This document shows, one piece after another, positions 26,641 to 36,276 of a stretch of DNA of 64,000 bases. Below the pieces are notes generated by a model, which searched no databases, had not been told where the DNA came from, and saw only the letters and a list, made by a program, of their open reading frames with translations. A program made the position numbers and the translations under genes. Numbering within the stretch: position 1 is the first letter of the stretch; each line of letters begins with the position of its first letter. Source of the stretch: Laspinema sp. D2d (GTDB lineage: Bacteria; Cyanobacteriota; Cyanobacteriia; Cyanobacteriales; Laspinemataceae); NCBI RefSeq assembly GCF_025370755.1, contig NZ_JAMXFC010000014.1:1-64000 (forward strand). The letters run 5' to 3'.

Positions 26641-28503
26641 CTAAATCTTCGTTCCGCATTCAGGGCAGAAGTGATTTGTTGAGGCATTTTTTGCCCCACA
26701 ATGACTGCAATAAACTAACTCAACCTGCAACTCTTTTTGTTTGAGTTCGGGTAAACCAATCATTTGAGCATTACTCTTACCCGGGGCTACCATTGGATAG
26801 CAGTTTTCGTTCCGGGTGACATGGACATCGAGGATAAAGGGTCCATCATGTGCCAGCATTTCAGCGATCGCACCCTGGAGTTCATCCCGGGTTGATATCA
26901 CCTTGCCTTTAATGCCATAAGCCTGACAGAGTAAAGGAATATCCGGCATTCCAATCTCCATATTGGAGGAGGAGTAGCGTTCCCCGTAGAAGGTTTCTTG
27001 CCACTGACGGACCATCCCTTGCCAGCCATTATTGATAATGACAATTTTGATTTTAATGCCGTACTGGGCGATCGTTCCCAGTTCTTGGAGGTTCATCTGG
27101 AAGCTGGCATCGCCACTGATACAGATGGTTTGTTGATCCGGTAGCGCCACTTGGGAACCCATCGCGGCAGGAACTCCAAACCCCATTGTGCCTAATCCAG
27201 CGCTGGAAATCCATCGGCGAGGACCATTTTTCAGGAACTGGGCAGCCCACATTTGATGCTGTCCCACATCGGTGGTGTAGTAGGCATCCGGTGCTTGCCG
27301 TCCCACTTCGACGATCGCCTCTTGGGGAGAAAGAGCGTTTTCTGGATGGGGCACCACCAAGGGATAATCTTCCCGCCAGCGATCAATTCGTCCTAACCAT
27401 TCTTTAGTTTGATTGGCATCGGCAATATCCCCGGTTTCCCGCAGGCGACGCAGCAGATCCGTGAGCACTTGCTGCACGTCTCCGACGATGGGAACTTCAG
27501 GCCCCCGGTTTTTACCCACTTCTGCGGGGTCAATATCGATATGAATCACTTTAGCGCGGGCGGCAAACTCATCTAGCTTGCCTGTCACGCGATCGTCAAA
27601 ACGTGCACCGACGGCAATGAGTAAATCGCATTCGCTGACGGCAAAATTTGCGTAGGCGGTGCCATGCATTCCTAACATTCCCAAGGACAGGGGATGATGT
27701 TCATCAAAGGCCCCAATGCCCATCAAGGTAGTTGTCACGGGAATCTGAAAATGTTCGGCGAGTTCTTTAATCGAGTGATGAGCACTAGCGGCGATCGCCC
27801 CGCCACCGACATAGAGTAAGGGTTTTTTGGCTTGGCGAATTAACTCGATCGCCTGATTAATTTGCCGAGGATTCCCTTTCACCGTCGGTCGATATCCCGG
27901 TAATTTAATGCTCCCCGGTTCCACGGGCACATAATCAAACTCTTCCAACCCCACATCTTTGGGAATATCAATCAACACGGGTCCGGGTCTGCCGGTACTG
28001 GCAATATGAAAGCCTTCCGCTATAATCCGTGCCATATCCCGAGGGTCGCGCACTACATAAGAATGCTTAACAATCGGTAAGGTAATCCCATAAATATCCG
28101 TTTCTTGGAAGGCATCCGTCCCGATCGCCGGACGCGGCACTTGTCCGGTAATAATCACCATTGGAATCGAATCCATGTGCGCGGTGGCAATCCCCGTGAC
28201 TAAATTAGTGGCCCCCGGACCCGATGTCCCAAAGCACACCCCCACCTTACCTGTAGCACGGGCATAACCATCGGCGGCATGAGAGGCTCCTTGCTCATGG
28301 CGAACTAAAATATGCTGGACATCCCCTGTCGCTTCAAACCGATACAGTTCATCATAAATCGGTAAAATTGCGCCCCCAGGATAGCCAAAAATATGTTTGA
28401 CTCCGTGACGCTTGAGACTATCCATCAACGCATAAGCGCCGGTTCTACGGGTGGGAACCACGGCGGGTTTAGTTTTTCTGTCTGATCTGCTTTCTGAAAG
28501 CAT
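26641..28503 (-). CDS. ilvB: Acetolactate synthase large subunit with C-terminal zinc ribbon
   Basis: 620-residue thiamine diphosphate enzyme for the first common step of branched-chain amino acid synthesis. The start is ATG 28503 with GAGG seven bases upstream; a TTG two codons earlier is less likely. The ThDP glutamate is in [20 protein letters not shown]/central-domain features follow, and the ThDP-Mg motif is [12 protein letters not shown] followed by IVIINN. Beyond the usual end there is an extension with C599, C602, C613 and C616 (YCSHCGAKN...FCPECGTKI), a clear four-Cys zinc ribbon. No regulatory subunit gene (ilvN/H) is adjacent. ilvB versus ilvG cannot be distinguished here. Confidence 0.93.
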   Translation of the reverse strand: MLSESRSDRKTKPAVVPTRRTGAYALMDSLKRHGVKHIFGYPGGAILPIYDELYRFEATGDVQHILVRHEQGASHAADGYARATGKVGVCFGTSGPGATNLVTGIATAHMDSIPMVIITGQVPRPAIGTDAFQETDIYGITLPIVKHSYVVRDPRDMARIIAEGFHIASTGRPGPVLIDIPKDVGLEEFDYVPVEPGSIKLPGYRPTVKGNPRQINQAIELIRQAKKPLLYVGGGAIAASAHHSIKELAEHFQIPVTTTLMGIGAFDEHHPLSLGMLGMHGTAYANFAVSECDLLIAVGARFDDRVTGKLDEFAARAKVIHIDIDPAEVGKNRGPEVPIVGDVQQVLTDLLRRLRETGDIADANQTKEWLGRIDRWREDYPLVVPHPENALSPQEAIVEVGRQAPDAYYTTDVGQHQMWAAQFLKNGPRRWISSAGLGTMGFGVPAAMGSQVALPDQQTICISGDASFQMNLQELGTIAQYGIKIKIVIINNGWQGMVRQWQETFYGERYSSSNMEIGMPDIPLLCQAYGIKGKVISTRDELQGAIAEMLAHDGPFILDVHVTRNENCYPMVAPGKSNAQMIGLPELKQKELQVELVYCSHCGAKNASTNHFCPECGTKI

Positions 28504-28996
28504 GGGCAAACCTCATGTACTCTATGGCAATAGTTGTAAATCCCCGCTCTTGAGACCGGGGAAGAAAAATAACTCAAGGGAGTAGCTATTTCCCGGCCTA
28601 GTGAAGAACGGGTTACGGACGCTACTATAAAAGTTTCTATTTTCATCATGCCTTAAGAGTTCATGAAATATGATGTTTTTTTGTTGAGATTTTGGCAATT
28701 GTTTCTCATTTAGCCAACTTCAACCCACTCTGGCCCTTATCCCAGCCCCTCCGAAATAGACCCTCTGGCATCATGGCGGATTGATCCCCATTTTTCCTCC
28801 GACTAGACTAGGTTTTTTTGCCAAACCCCTGAAGTCCATCATAAAATTGAAGCGCTCTCTGGCCCCCTCCCGCCATCCAAACCGGCACTCTCCTCAAGAC
28901 AGAGGGAAGGGGACCCGAGGGAAAGCTCACTTGAGGAGGGAAGAGAACTAGGGACCGAGGGTTTTAAAGAAAGGGTCAGGTTGTGAGTTGATGAAA
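28504..28996. promoter_or_regulatory. Intergenic region upstream of acetolactate synthase
   Basis: 493 bases without a gene, between ilvB (minus, starting at 28503) and the end of the REC-histidine kinase gene (minus). The part from about 28630 to 28700 is T-rich and probably contains the ilvB promoter. I see no peptide leader with a run of Leu/Ile/Val codons and no T-box-like structure. Confidence 0.4.
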
Positions 28997-30553
28997 TTAA
29001 CCCACTTCAAACCACTGCACCACAGGGATTTCGGTCAGAGGCGCTTGAGAAATTGAGGGAAGGGGACAGACTTTCTGGTTTAAAGGCATTTCAGAAATAT
29101 TCCCCCGTTTGTGATGCCCGAAGGGAATTTCAATCGTAAATTCGGTGCCGCGATTGGGGTGCGACTCACATCGGATTCGTCCCTGATGTTTTTTGACGAT
29201 AATTTCATAGCTGATTGCCAATCCTAATCCTGTTCCTTGTCCCACTTCCTTGGTGGTAAAAAATGGGTTGAAAATCTGGTTTTGAAGTTCGGAGGGAATT
29301 CCTCTCCCATTATCGGTAATCCGAATCGTCACGCCCTCACCTTGAACTTCAGTTTTAATCATTATTTTTCGGGAACCCGTCTCACTGTTAGGGGAAAGGG
29401 CTTCCTCTGAAGAGACTTCGGGCCGATCGCTTAGAGCATCGATCGCGTTGGTTAAAATATTAATAAATACCTGATTGAGTTGTCCGGGATAACACTCGAC
29501 TGGGGGTAATTCTCCATACTCTTTGATGAGTTCAATTTGACTCTCCTCCAGGCGATGTTGCAGCATCACCAATGTGCTATCAATTCCTTCATGGATATCG
29601 GCTTCTTTTCTCTCTGATTCATCCATCCGCGAAAAATTTCTTAATTTCATGACAATTTCACGAATGCGATCGGCCCCTCCTCGGATGGAAGACATTAATC
29701 GAGGCAAGTCTTCCCGAATAAACTCTAAATCTAGGGAATCTTTAAAATCTTGAAGGGTAACCGGCAGATCCGGAAAAGCTTGCTCGTACAGTTCCACTAA
29801 GGTTAATAATCCTTCGGCATATTCAATAAAATGAATCAAGTTTCCCGAAATAAAACTGATGGGATTGTTGATTTCATGGGCAATTCCCGCCACCAATTGC
29901 CCGAGACCAGACATTTTTTCACTCTGGACTAATTGCGATTGGGTTTGTTTGAGATGATCCAGGGCTTCTGTCAGTTCTTGAGTACGCTCTTGAACCCGCA
30001 ATTCCAACTCTTTATTATAAAGTTGGGTTAGCTCTATTTCATAGCGTTTACAGAGGTTATGATAGGCATTAGAGTGATATCGCAGTCGGGCAATCAACTC
30101 AATTTTATCGGGGATTTTAATTAAGTAATCATTGGCCCCGGAAGCAAAAGCTTCGGCTTTTTTTGTGGGTTCTTCTTTGGTGGACAGGACGACAATAGGA
30201 ATATCGCGAGTTGCTGGATTGGCTCTAAAAAAACGCAGGAGCATCAATCCATCAATCTCCCCCATAACTAAATCTTGTAAAATAACGGTGGGCTGAATTT
30301 GCGTGGCGATTTGAATGGCTTGGTCTGGGTCAGTGCAAGAATAAAATTTAATATCGCTTTCAGTTGCCAACATTCGCCGAATAGCTTCCCCAACAATCGG
30401 CTGATCATCTATCAATAAAATTGATACAGGTTGGGCTGAAAGTTTTTTAATCATGGCTGTTCCCCGACTCGCACTGAAACTGGGAGGGATAGAATGTAAA
30501 GCGATCGCTGGATTCATCGTGACTAATTTTTTACCCATAACCCTTGACTGCAT
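28997..30553 (-). CDS. Receiver-histidine kinase (REC-HisKA-HATPase)
   Basis: 518-residue cytoplasmic signalling protein. The start is ATG 30553 because AGGAG lies five bases upstream; the longer frame would begin with a TTG at 30601. An N-terminal receiver domain (about 43-160) has ILLIDDQP and the phospho-acceptor D94 in VILQDLVMGEIDG. A coiled-coil linker with ELELRVQERTQEL leads to HisKA, where H226 lies in LGQLVAGIAHEINNPISF, then HATPase with ILTNAIDAL, DNGRGIP and [14 protein letters not shown]. It lies downstream of cheB on the same strand, separated by 1.3 kb of repeats. As a receiver-controlled kinase it could take phosphate from the CheA homologue upstream, the position held by WspR in Pseudomonas. 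That role is inference. Confidence 0.9.
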   Translation of the reverse strand: MQSRVMGKKLVTMNPAIALHSIPPSFSASRGTAMIKKLSAQPVSILLIDDQPIVGEAIRRMLATESDIKFYSCTDPDQAIQIATQIQPTVILQDLVMGEIDGLMLLRFFRANPATRDIPIVVLSTKEEPTKKAEAFASGANDYLIKIPDKIELIARLRYHSNAYHNLCKRYEIELTQLYNKELELRVQERTQELTEALDHLKQTQSQLVQSEKMSGLGQLVAGIAHEINNPISFISGNLIHFIEYAEGLLTLVELYEQAFPDLPVTLQDFKDSLDLEFIREDLPRLMSSIRGGADRIREIVMKLRNFSRMDESERKEADIHEGIDSTLVMLQHRLEESQIELIKEYGELPPVECYPGQLNQVFINILTNAIDALSDRPEVSSEEALSPNSETGSRKIMIKTEVQGEGVTIRITDNGRGIPSELQNQIFNPFFTTKEVGQGTGLGLAISYEIIVKKHQGRIRCESHPNRGTEFTIEIPFGHHKRGNISEMPLNQKVCPLPSISQAPLTEIPVVQWFEVG

Positions 30554-31862
30554 TTTCGCTCCTGAGCTATAATTTACGACCCTTGTAAGGGATTGAGTCA
30601 AATTTCAATCGGAGGACATTTAAAGCGGAGAGGTCGATGGTTTTCTATCCCTCCCTTTGAGTTTTTTATACTCCTGCATACTTTGTCATCTATCAGTAGG
30701 GGTAGAAAGATAATTCCACCGCGCTTCTTGAACTAAAAACCTTGATACAGGAGGAATTCAGCGTTTTTGACTATGGCTCACGGGTCATAACATAAGTAGC
30801 GATCGCTACTGAGATTTGTAAACATCTGGGAATAGTGAGTCTCTAGGGTACTTCTATTCTCGGGACTGTTTTGACTTAAAAAAGGTTCAACGCTATCAAT
30901 TTTCTTTTCATAGGGATTAATCAAGGACTTTGGGACAATAACGCCGAGAACCCGGGGTTTCTTATACCATTCCTGCATAACCCCACTCAATACAAGCTAA
31001 AAAGCGTTGGTTTTTGTCCCTGACATCGCCTACTTTACCAATGCTCTGGCGTAAGTGACTGTAAAACTAGATACTGTCCCTGAGTTTTAGCGCGATCGCT
31101 GTTTAGGATCATAAGAATATAAACTACACAATGGCTAAGGTTTGGGGCAAACCCTACGGCATCGGTACAGGATTAAAGAGGTAAGACAAAAACTCAGGTT
31201 TCTCGGGGAATTTGTGGCTAATCATCTGCATTTTTGTCAAGAACCCTGGTTATTTTCCCGATTGGTTTCTCATCCCTACTGTACTGAGGCCCTAAAGTAA
31301 GGGACTGTAAAAGTAGCAACAATAGACCGCTTGCAAAATACTGAATAGATCCCCCTCCCGTCCCCCTTAGATCCCCCTCCCGTCCCCCTTAAGAAGGGGG
31401 AAGCCGGAGGAATAAATGTTTAGTTCCTGGGGGAAGCCAGAGGAATGAATGTTTAGTTACGGGGGAGGCTAGAGGAATAAATGTTTAATTGCTGGGGGAG
31501 GCTAGAGGAATAAATGTTTAATTGCTGGGGGAGGTTAGAGGAATAAATGTTAATTTAACGCGGAAAACCAGAGCAATAAATTTTGATTTAACGGGAAAAA
31601 CGAGAGCAATAAATAGACTGCTTGCACAGTTCTCTTAAGCCCCCCTTAAAAAGGGGGGTTGGGGGGATCAATCCAGAGGTTGGTAAGAGATTTAATATTG
31701 AATCCCTGGGGGGCTTTTTTTTATTTTGCACAAATTCTAGTCCCAAAATTTTAGCCCGATCGCTCTGAATGATGAGCAGAATACTATCAATACAAAAGCT
31801 AGAGCTTTGGTTTTGTTGGGGGTAAAACACTCCCAATTTTAAGCCAGAAACGGGGTTTTTGA
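30554..31862. other. Repeat-rich intergenic region between cheB and the REC-histidine kinase gene
   Basis: About 1.3 kb with no convincing gene. The kinase-proximal part has phrases of the AGAAACC-CGGGTTTCT repeat family (for example near 30948 and 31190) and a weak 70-codon minus frame at 30778-30990 that reads partly through that repeat. From about 31340 it is a composite repeat described separately. The kinase promoter probably lies within 30600-30780. Confidence 0.6.
31348..31735. repeat. Composite repeat, copy A: 33-bp tandem array plus C-rich palindrome
   Basis: In order: two copies of GATCCCCCTCCCGTCCCC; about seven tandem 33-base units of the type GGGGGAAGCCGGAGGAATAA followed by ATGTTTAGTTCCT (31396-31615, increasingly diverged to the right); then GCTTGCACAGTTCTCTTAAG and the palindrome CCCCCCTT-AAA-AAGGGGGG (31640-31658) followed by TTGGGGGGATCAATCC. 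The same elements in the same order recur at 38690-39040. On the minus strand the 33-base unit is an open 11-codon repeat, so it creates ORFs that are not real genes. Confidence 0.85.
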
Positions 31863-32873
31863 TTACAGATTGAGGAGTTTTAGACCGATCGCCTCGGGAG
31901 TCAAACTTTCTTGCACGGCTCCTAATTCAACCGCAGCTTTAGGCATTCCATAGACAATACAACTATCAGCATCTTGGGCGATCGTCTGCCAACCTGCCGA
32001 TCGCAAGACACTCAATCCCACTGCGCCATCCCGTCCCATGCCAGTCAGCAACACCCCTAATCCTTGTCCCGGCCAGTTTTCAGCCAAACTGGTAAAAAAC
32101 ACATCCACCGAGGGACGATAGGGATTATTCATGGGATGTTTAGTATAGTCCAGAGTGCGATCGGGACGCAGGAAAAGATGATCGTTAGTTCCAGCCACCA
32201 AAATTTTACCCGGTTCCAGTGTCATTCCCACTTGAGCTAATTCAACTTTTAACCGGGTTTCGTTGGATAACCACTGGACAAAACTGGCGGAAAACTGCAC
32301 ATCGATATGTTGAACGATCGCCACGGATAGTTTAAAATTCTGGGGTAACCGAGACAAAATCTTGGCGATCGCGGTGGGACCTCCCGTAGAAGCCCCGATC
32401 GCAACCAGGGGAGGATAGGGTTTATTCGTATAACAGGACTTGACTGGAATCAGAGTTTTGGGTTTTTTGCTCAGGGGTTTACCCAGTAATTTATGAACCG
32501 TCCTAATTTTTTCCAGGAGAGTTTCTCCCCCTTCGGCATTTCCGTAATATCCCAGAATGGGCGTAATCACGACATCAAGCGCCCCATATCCGAGGGCTTC
32601 AAATACTTTGGGTAAGTGCGTGTTAATACTAGAGGTTACCAGCAAAATCGCACAAGGACAAAGACGCATAATTTGGCGAGTTGCCTCTACCCCATCCATC
32701 ACGGGCATGAATACGTCCATTAAAATTAGATCGGGGCGTACTGAGGCACATTTATCGAGGGCTTCAGCGCCATTGCGAGCCACCCAAAGCAGTTCGTACT
32801 CCGGTACGGATGTTAAGACGCGCCGTAAAGCTTCTATTGCCAACAGCATATCATTAACAATAGCAATTTTCAT
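31863..32873 (-). CDS. cheB: Chemotaxis-type methylesterase/response regulator CheB (WspF-like)
   Basis: 336-residue protein with an N-terminal receiver domain and C-terminal methylesterase, which demethylates receptor glutamates. The receiver starts [20 protein letters not shown], where the usual acidic pair is Asn-Asp as in WspF, with the phospho-acceptor D53 in [12 protein letters not shown]. The esterase triad is S162 (GASTGGP), H189 (VQHID) and D282 (GMGRDGA). All catalytic residues are present. It is last in the minus-strand chemosensory group, 326 bases after the CheA-REC gene. In Wsp systems loss of WspF locks signalling on; whether that holds here is untested. Confidence 0.93.
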   Translation of the reverse strand: MKIAIVNDMLLAIEALRRVLTSVPEYELLWVARNGAEALDKCASVRPDLILMDVFMPVMDGVEATRQIMRLCPCAILLVTSSINTHLPKVFEALGYGALDVVITPILGYYGNAEGGETLLEKIRTVHKLLGKPLSKKPKTLIPVKSCYTNKPYPPLVAIGASTGGPTAIAKILSRLPQNFKLSVAIVQHIDVQFSASFVQWLSNETRLKVELAQVGMTLEPGKILVAGTNDHLFLRPDRTLDYTKHPMNNPYRPSVDVFFTSLAENWPGQGLGVLLTGMGRDGAVGLSVLRSAGWQTIAQDADSCIVYGMPKAAVELGAVQESLTPEAIGLKLLNL

Positions 32874-33199
32874 ATAAAGGTTAAGGTATAGTGGTGAACA
32901 AATTCAGAAATGTCTCCTATTATATCGAAAAATTCAAAATTTTCATGAAATTATTTTTTTTAACAAATAACTGATTCCCCGGACGATTTTTAGGGGGAAT
33001 TACCAAACAATCAGGTAACCCATTCAAAAAAAAGAGCCTGTTGATCGCCGAAACTTTCCCCGGTGGGAAGTCACTCTTTTTGTGCTACGCTCCTCCCGAA
33101 AGCATCTGGGCTGGCCGACTAGAAAGGGATTTTCACACAAGGGTTCCAAAAGAAGCATCTGCTGGTGTGTTCTTAGAGCTTGCCCCAACCTGGGTGGGA
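32874..33199. other. Intergenic region between the CheA hybrid gene and cheB
   Basis: 326 bases, no gene. Near the cheB start it is AT-rich (about 32900-32990) and could carry a separate cheB promoter. I see no strong palindrome or repeat. Confidence 0.4.
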
Positions 33200-35557
33200 T
33201 CAAATTTCATCCGGGCTCCCAATCATATCCATGACGGCATTTAAAAATGTATCATCATGAAAACTACTTTTTGTCAAGTAATAATTTGCCCCCGCTTCTA
33301 ATCCTAATAATCGGTCTTCTTCGCGGTCTTTGTAAGAAACAATAATCACCGGAGTAAACTTTAGCTTGGCATTACTTTTCAGGTGGTTAACCAGTTCAAT
33401 CCCATTCATGCGGGGCATATCTACATCGGTAATAATTAGGTCGTATTCCCCCGTTCGGGCAGCATTCCAAGCATCAATTCCATTGACTGCAACATCGACG
33501 TTGTAGCCTTTATTTTGTAAGAGTTTACGTTCCATTTCCCGGACGGTAATGGAATCATCAACCACGAGAATTTTTTGATAACGTTTGGACTCTTTGACTT
33601 GGGCATCCTGGGTGATTTGACTTAACCGGCCACTACTTAGAAGCAGATCGAGCGATCGCACTAAATCTTCTACATCAATAATTAATACCGGCGATCCATC
33701 TTCCATTAATGCCGCAGCACTAATATCCCGGACCTTGCCGAGACGGGGGTCTAGGGGTCGGATGACCAAATCTCGCTCACCGAGAAAGCGATCGACGACC
33801 AAGCCATAATAGTTCAGGCGATCGCTCAGTACGATCACGGATAACAATTCATCATTCAGTTCGCTCTTTTCCAATTCCAGAACTTGATGAGCACTCACTA
33901 GACTAATATTTTGACCATTGAGGGTAAAATACTGCCGGTTTTCTACTACAAAGATATCCCTACGTTGAATCTGAACAATGCGATCGATTCGGGTCAGGGG
34001 AAACCCATAGGGTTCAGAAGAAATATCGACTAACAAAGTGCGAATAACCGATAGGGTTAAAGGCAATTGAAGATGAAAACGAGTCCCTATTCCCAATTCT
34101 GATTGAGCACGCAATAACCCGCCAACCTCCTGCATCATGCCCTTGGCAATATCTAATCCCACACCCCGTCCAGAAATTTCCGTAACCTCAGTAACCGTGG
34201 AAAAGCTGGGTAAGAATAAAAATTCCATCAATTCAGCTTCTGTGAGCTGATGGGCGAACTCCGGATTCACCAATTGATTTTTAATTACCTGTTGCCGGAC
34301 CTCGGCTAAATTGATGCCGCGACCATCATCAGAAATAGTAATTAATAGCATTCCACCGCGATGAACGGCTTCGAGTCGTACGGTTCCTTCGGCAGGTTTT
34401 CCTTTTTCAATCCGTTCGCTCGGCGATTCTATCCCGTGGGCGATCGCATTTCGCAAAATTTGAGTCAAGGGAGCTTCTAGCTTATCTAAAATATCGCGAT
34501 CAACCTTGGTCGCTTTCCCTAATATTTCAAATTTTACCAATTTACCTAACTGTTTAGATAAGTCTCGCATCATGCGAGGAAAACCCGCGACCCCTTCCGC
34601 AAAAGGTCTCATGTGACTATCAATCACTTCCCGATAGAGACGGTCAGAAAGGTTAGCAAAACGACGGGCAAATAATTCGAGATCGTTGATGCGGTTATTT
34701 AGGATTTCTAGGCATTCTTTTTCTTGAAGTTGGGCAGTTTCCAGATGATTTTGGGTAGTTATAGTCGTTTGATGTTCGCTCAATGAGCTTTCTAGTTGTT
34801 CCAGGGTTTTTGATAATTGCGTCTGGTGTTTTTTGAGTTTGAGTAGGGAATCGGCAAAGGGTTGTAACCAATTGGCTTCAATCAGGGACTCCCCAGCGAG
34901 ACCCATCAATCGATTTAAGTTGTCTGCACTTAATCGGACGACCCGATCGCCACTGGATCGAGAGGACGAGGGAGATTGCGCCTTGGGTTGCAAAGGTTCA
35001 GGTTCAGGAATCGGAACCAGGAGGGGGGGAGGCGGGGGTTCAACGGGGTTGAGATTCGGTTGTCGGGTGGGTGGGGGGATAGGGGAGCGATCGCCTAAAA
35101 TCTCAGGTTCTGAGGTAGCTTGGGGATAGTCTTCCGGAGTTCCCGGGGAGGCGATCGCCTGAATTTGACGGGCGATTAAATCAATTTCCTGCTGATGTTC
35201 CTGCATCCAGCTTTTTAACTCGGGTTCCTTGACTTTCCCCATACTCAAAAGCAGATCAACACCGGACAGGAGAATATCAATATGGTCTTCTGCAATTGTA
35301 ATCTGACCTTCCCGGGCGGCTACAAAATAATCTTCCATCACATGAGCGATATGAACCGCCTCATTCAGTTGAACGATCCGGGCTGCACCTTTAATTGAAT
35401 GAGCACCGCGCATTAAGGCTTCTAGTTCTTTACCGGACTGGCTATGATTTTCTAGCCTTAATAAATTTTCATTTAACAGGGCCGCCTGAGTTTCCACTTC
35501 CATTCCGAATAAATCCAGCATGGAGAGATGGCTTAAATCCAGTTCATCGTTATTCAC
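33200..35557 (-). CDS. CheA-receiver hybrid histidine kinase (WspE-like)
   Basis: 785-residue chemosensory kinase. The start is GTG 35557, overlapping the stop of the upstream cheW by four bases (GTGA) with GGAGG upstream. The Hpt domain has phospho-acceptor H53 in GAHSIKGAARIV. A Pro-rich linker (about 145-200) follows, then the dimerisation and ATPase region (NAIAHGIE; ISDDGRGIN; SGRGVGLDIAKGMM, about 350-470). Next are a CheW-like docking domain (about 480-620) and a C-terminal receiver (about 655-780) with ILVVDDSITVRE and ITDVDMPRMNG. The CheY-binding P2 domain is absent and replaced by the linker, and the built-in receiver may act as phosphate sink or relay. The layout matches WspE and FrzE-type hybrids. 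Confidence 0.94.
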   Translation of the reverse strand: MNNDELDLSHLSMLDLFGMEVETQAALLNENLLRLENHSQSGKELEALMRGAHSIKGAARIVQLNEAVHIAHVMEDYFVAAREGQITIAEDHIDILLSGVDLLLSMGKVKEPELKSWMQEHQQEIDLIARQIQAIASPGTPEDYPQATSEPEILGDRSPIPPPTRQPNLNPVEPPPPPLLVPIPEPEPLQPKAQSPSSSRSSGDRVVRLSADNLNRLMGLAGESLIEANWLQPFADSLLKLKKHQTQLSKTLEQLESSLSEHQTTITTQNHLETAQLQEKECLEILNNRINDLELFARRFANLSDRLYREVIDSHMRPFAEGVAGFPRMMRDLSKQLGKLVKFEILGKATKVDRDILDKLEAPLTQILRNAIAHGIESPSERIEKGKPAEGTVRLEAVHRGGMLLITISDDGRGINLAEVRQQVIKNQLVNPEFAHQLTEAELMEFLFLPSFSTVTEVTEISGRGVGLDIAKGMMQEVGGLLRAQSELGIGTRFHLQLPLTLSVIRTLLVDISSEPYGFPLTRIDRIVQIQRRDIFVVENRQYFTLNGQNISLVSAHQVLELEKSELNDELLSVIVLSDRLNYYGLVVDRFLGERDLVIRPLDPRLGKVRDISAAALMEDGSPVLIIDVEDLVRSLDLLLSSGRLSQITQDAQVKESKRYQKILVVDDSITVREMERKLLQNKGYNVDVAVNGIDAWNAARTGEYDLIITDVDMPRMNGIELVNHLKSNAKLKFTPVIIVSYKDREEDRLLGLEAGANYYLTKSSFHDDTFLNAVMDMIGSPDEI

Positions 35558-36276
35558 AAAATCCTCCGTTTCAGGCTAGAAAATAGAAATTCTTCGTCGA
35601 GATAATTTACTTTTTTGTCTTGCCAATTTACAATCCATTTTGTATAAGTGACCGGGGCTTTTGAAACCACCGATGGGACTTCTTCAAGCAAGTGGCGATC
35701 GCAGCGGTGAATCCCCTCAATTTCATCCACAGAAAATACCCAAATATCACCTTTAACATTCACCACAACCATGCGCGAATAAACCGTCCGAGTCGAATCT
35801 CCTTGTAGGTGTAAGGGTTTCGGATGAGTGCCTTGCCGTTCTAAGCCGAGGAGATTGCTCAGAGAAATGCAGGGCAACAGTTCCCCGCGAATATTCACTA
35901 AGCCTAGTAAAATTTCATTCGTCCGGTGGGGTAAAGTATGAAGGGTACAAGGCTGGGTTATTTCTTGGAATGTAGAGGCAGCCAGGGCTAACCATTCTAC
36001 TCCCAGGCGAAAAATAACCAGAGAAAGCGGCTCAAAGAATTCTGCCGTTGCGCGTTGGAGTTGGGGAAGGGCATTGCGATCGCTCGTTATAGCGGTTGGG
36101 GTTTGAGCCAGTAAATTGGTCCATTCAGCCCGGTAGTTTTCCGGGGCTTCCCGTTCCAATAAATTGCGGCCTGCGGTAGTATAAACGGGGCAGTTTCGGC
36201 AATGGATGACTGTATTAAGTTCGGGACAAGAGCGATCGCCCTTTATTCCGATTTGATTCCAGCACTTTTCAGTCAT
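35554..36276 (-). CDS. CheW-domain adaptor with Cys-rich N-terminus (WspD-like)
   Basis: 240-residue adaptor coupling receptor to kinase. The CheW domain occupies about residues 80-220, with LVIFRLGVEWLAL, GLVNIRGELLPCISLSNLLGL and VFSVDEIEGIHR. The N-terminal 35 residues carry C5, C17, C26 and C29 (CWNQIGIKGDRSCPEL and HCRNCPVY), a pattern I associate with the WspD-type CheW. Four cysteines in this spacing might bind a metal or act as a redox element; this is inference. The gene overlaps the CheA hybrid gene by four bases and follows the MCP gene after 581 bases of repeat-rich DNA. Confidence 0.9.
   Translation of the reverse strand: MTEKCWNQIGIKGDRSCPELNTVIHCRNCPVYTTAGRNLLEREAPENYRAEWTNLLAQTPTAITSDRNALPQLQRATAEFFEPLSLVIFRLGVEWLALAASTFQEITQPCTLHTLPHRTNEILLGLVNIRGELLPCISLSNLLGLERQGTHPKPLHLQGDSTRTVYSRMVVVNVKGDIWVFSVDEIEGIHRCDRHLLEEVPSVVSKAPVTYTKWIVNWQDKKVNYLDEEFLFSSLKRRIL

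Noticed and set aside
30778-30990. 70-codon minus frame upstream of the REC-histidine kinase
   Set aside because: It reads partly through an AGAAACCCGGGGTTTCT repeat and has no domain; most likely non-coding.
31400-31600. Possible CRISPR array because of the regular 33-bp units
   Set aside because: The units are directly adjacent and decay gradually, with no unique spacers between them, and no cas gene is present.
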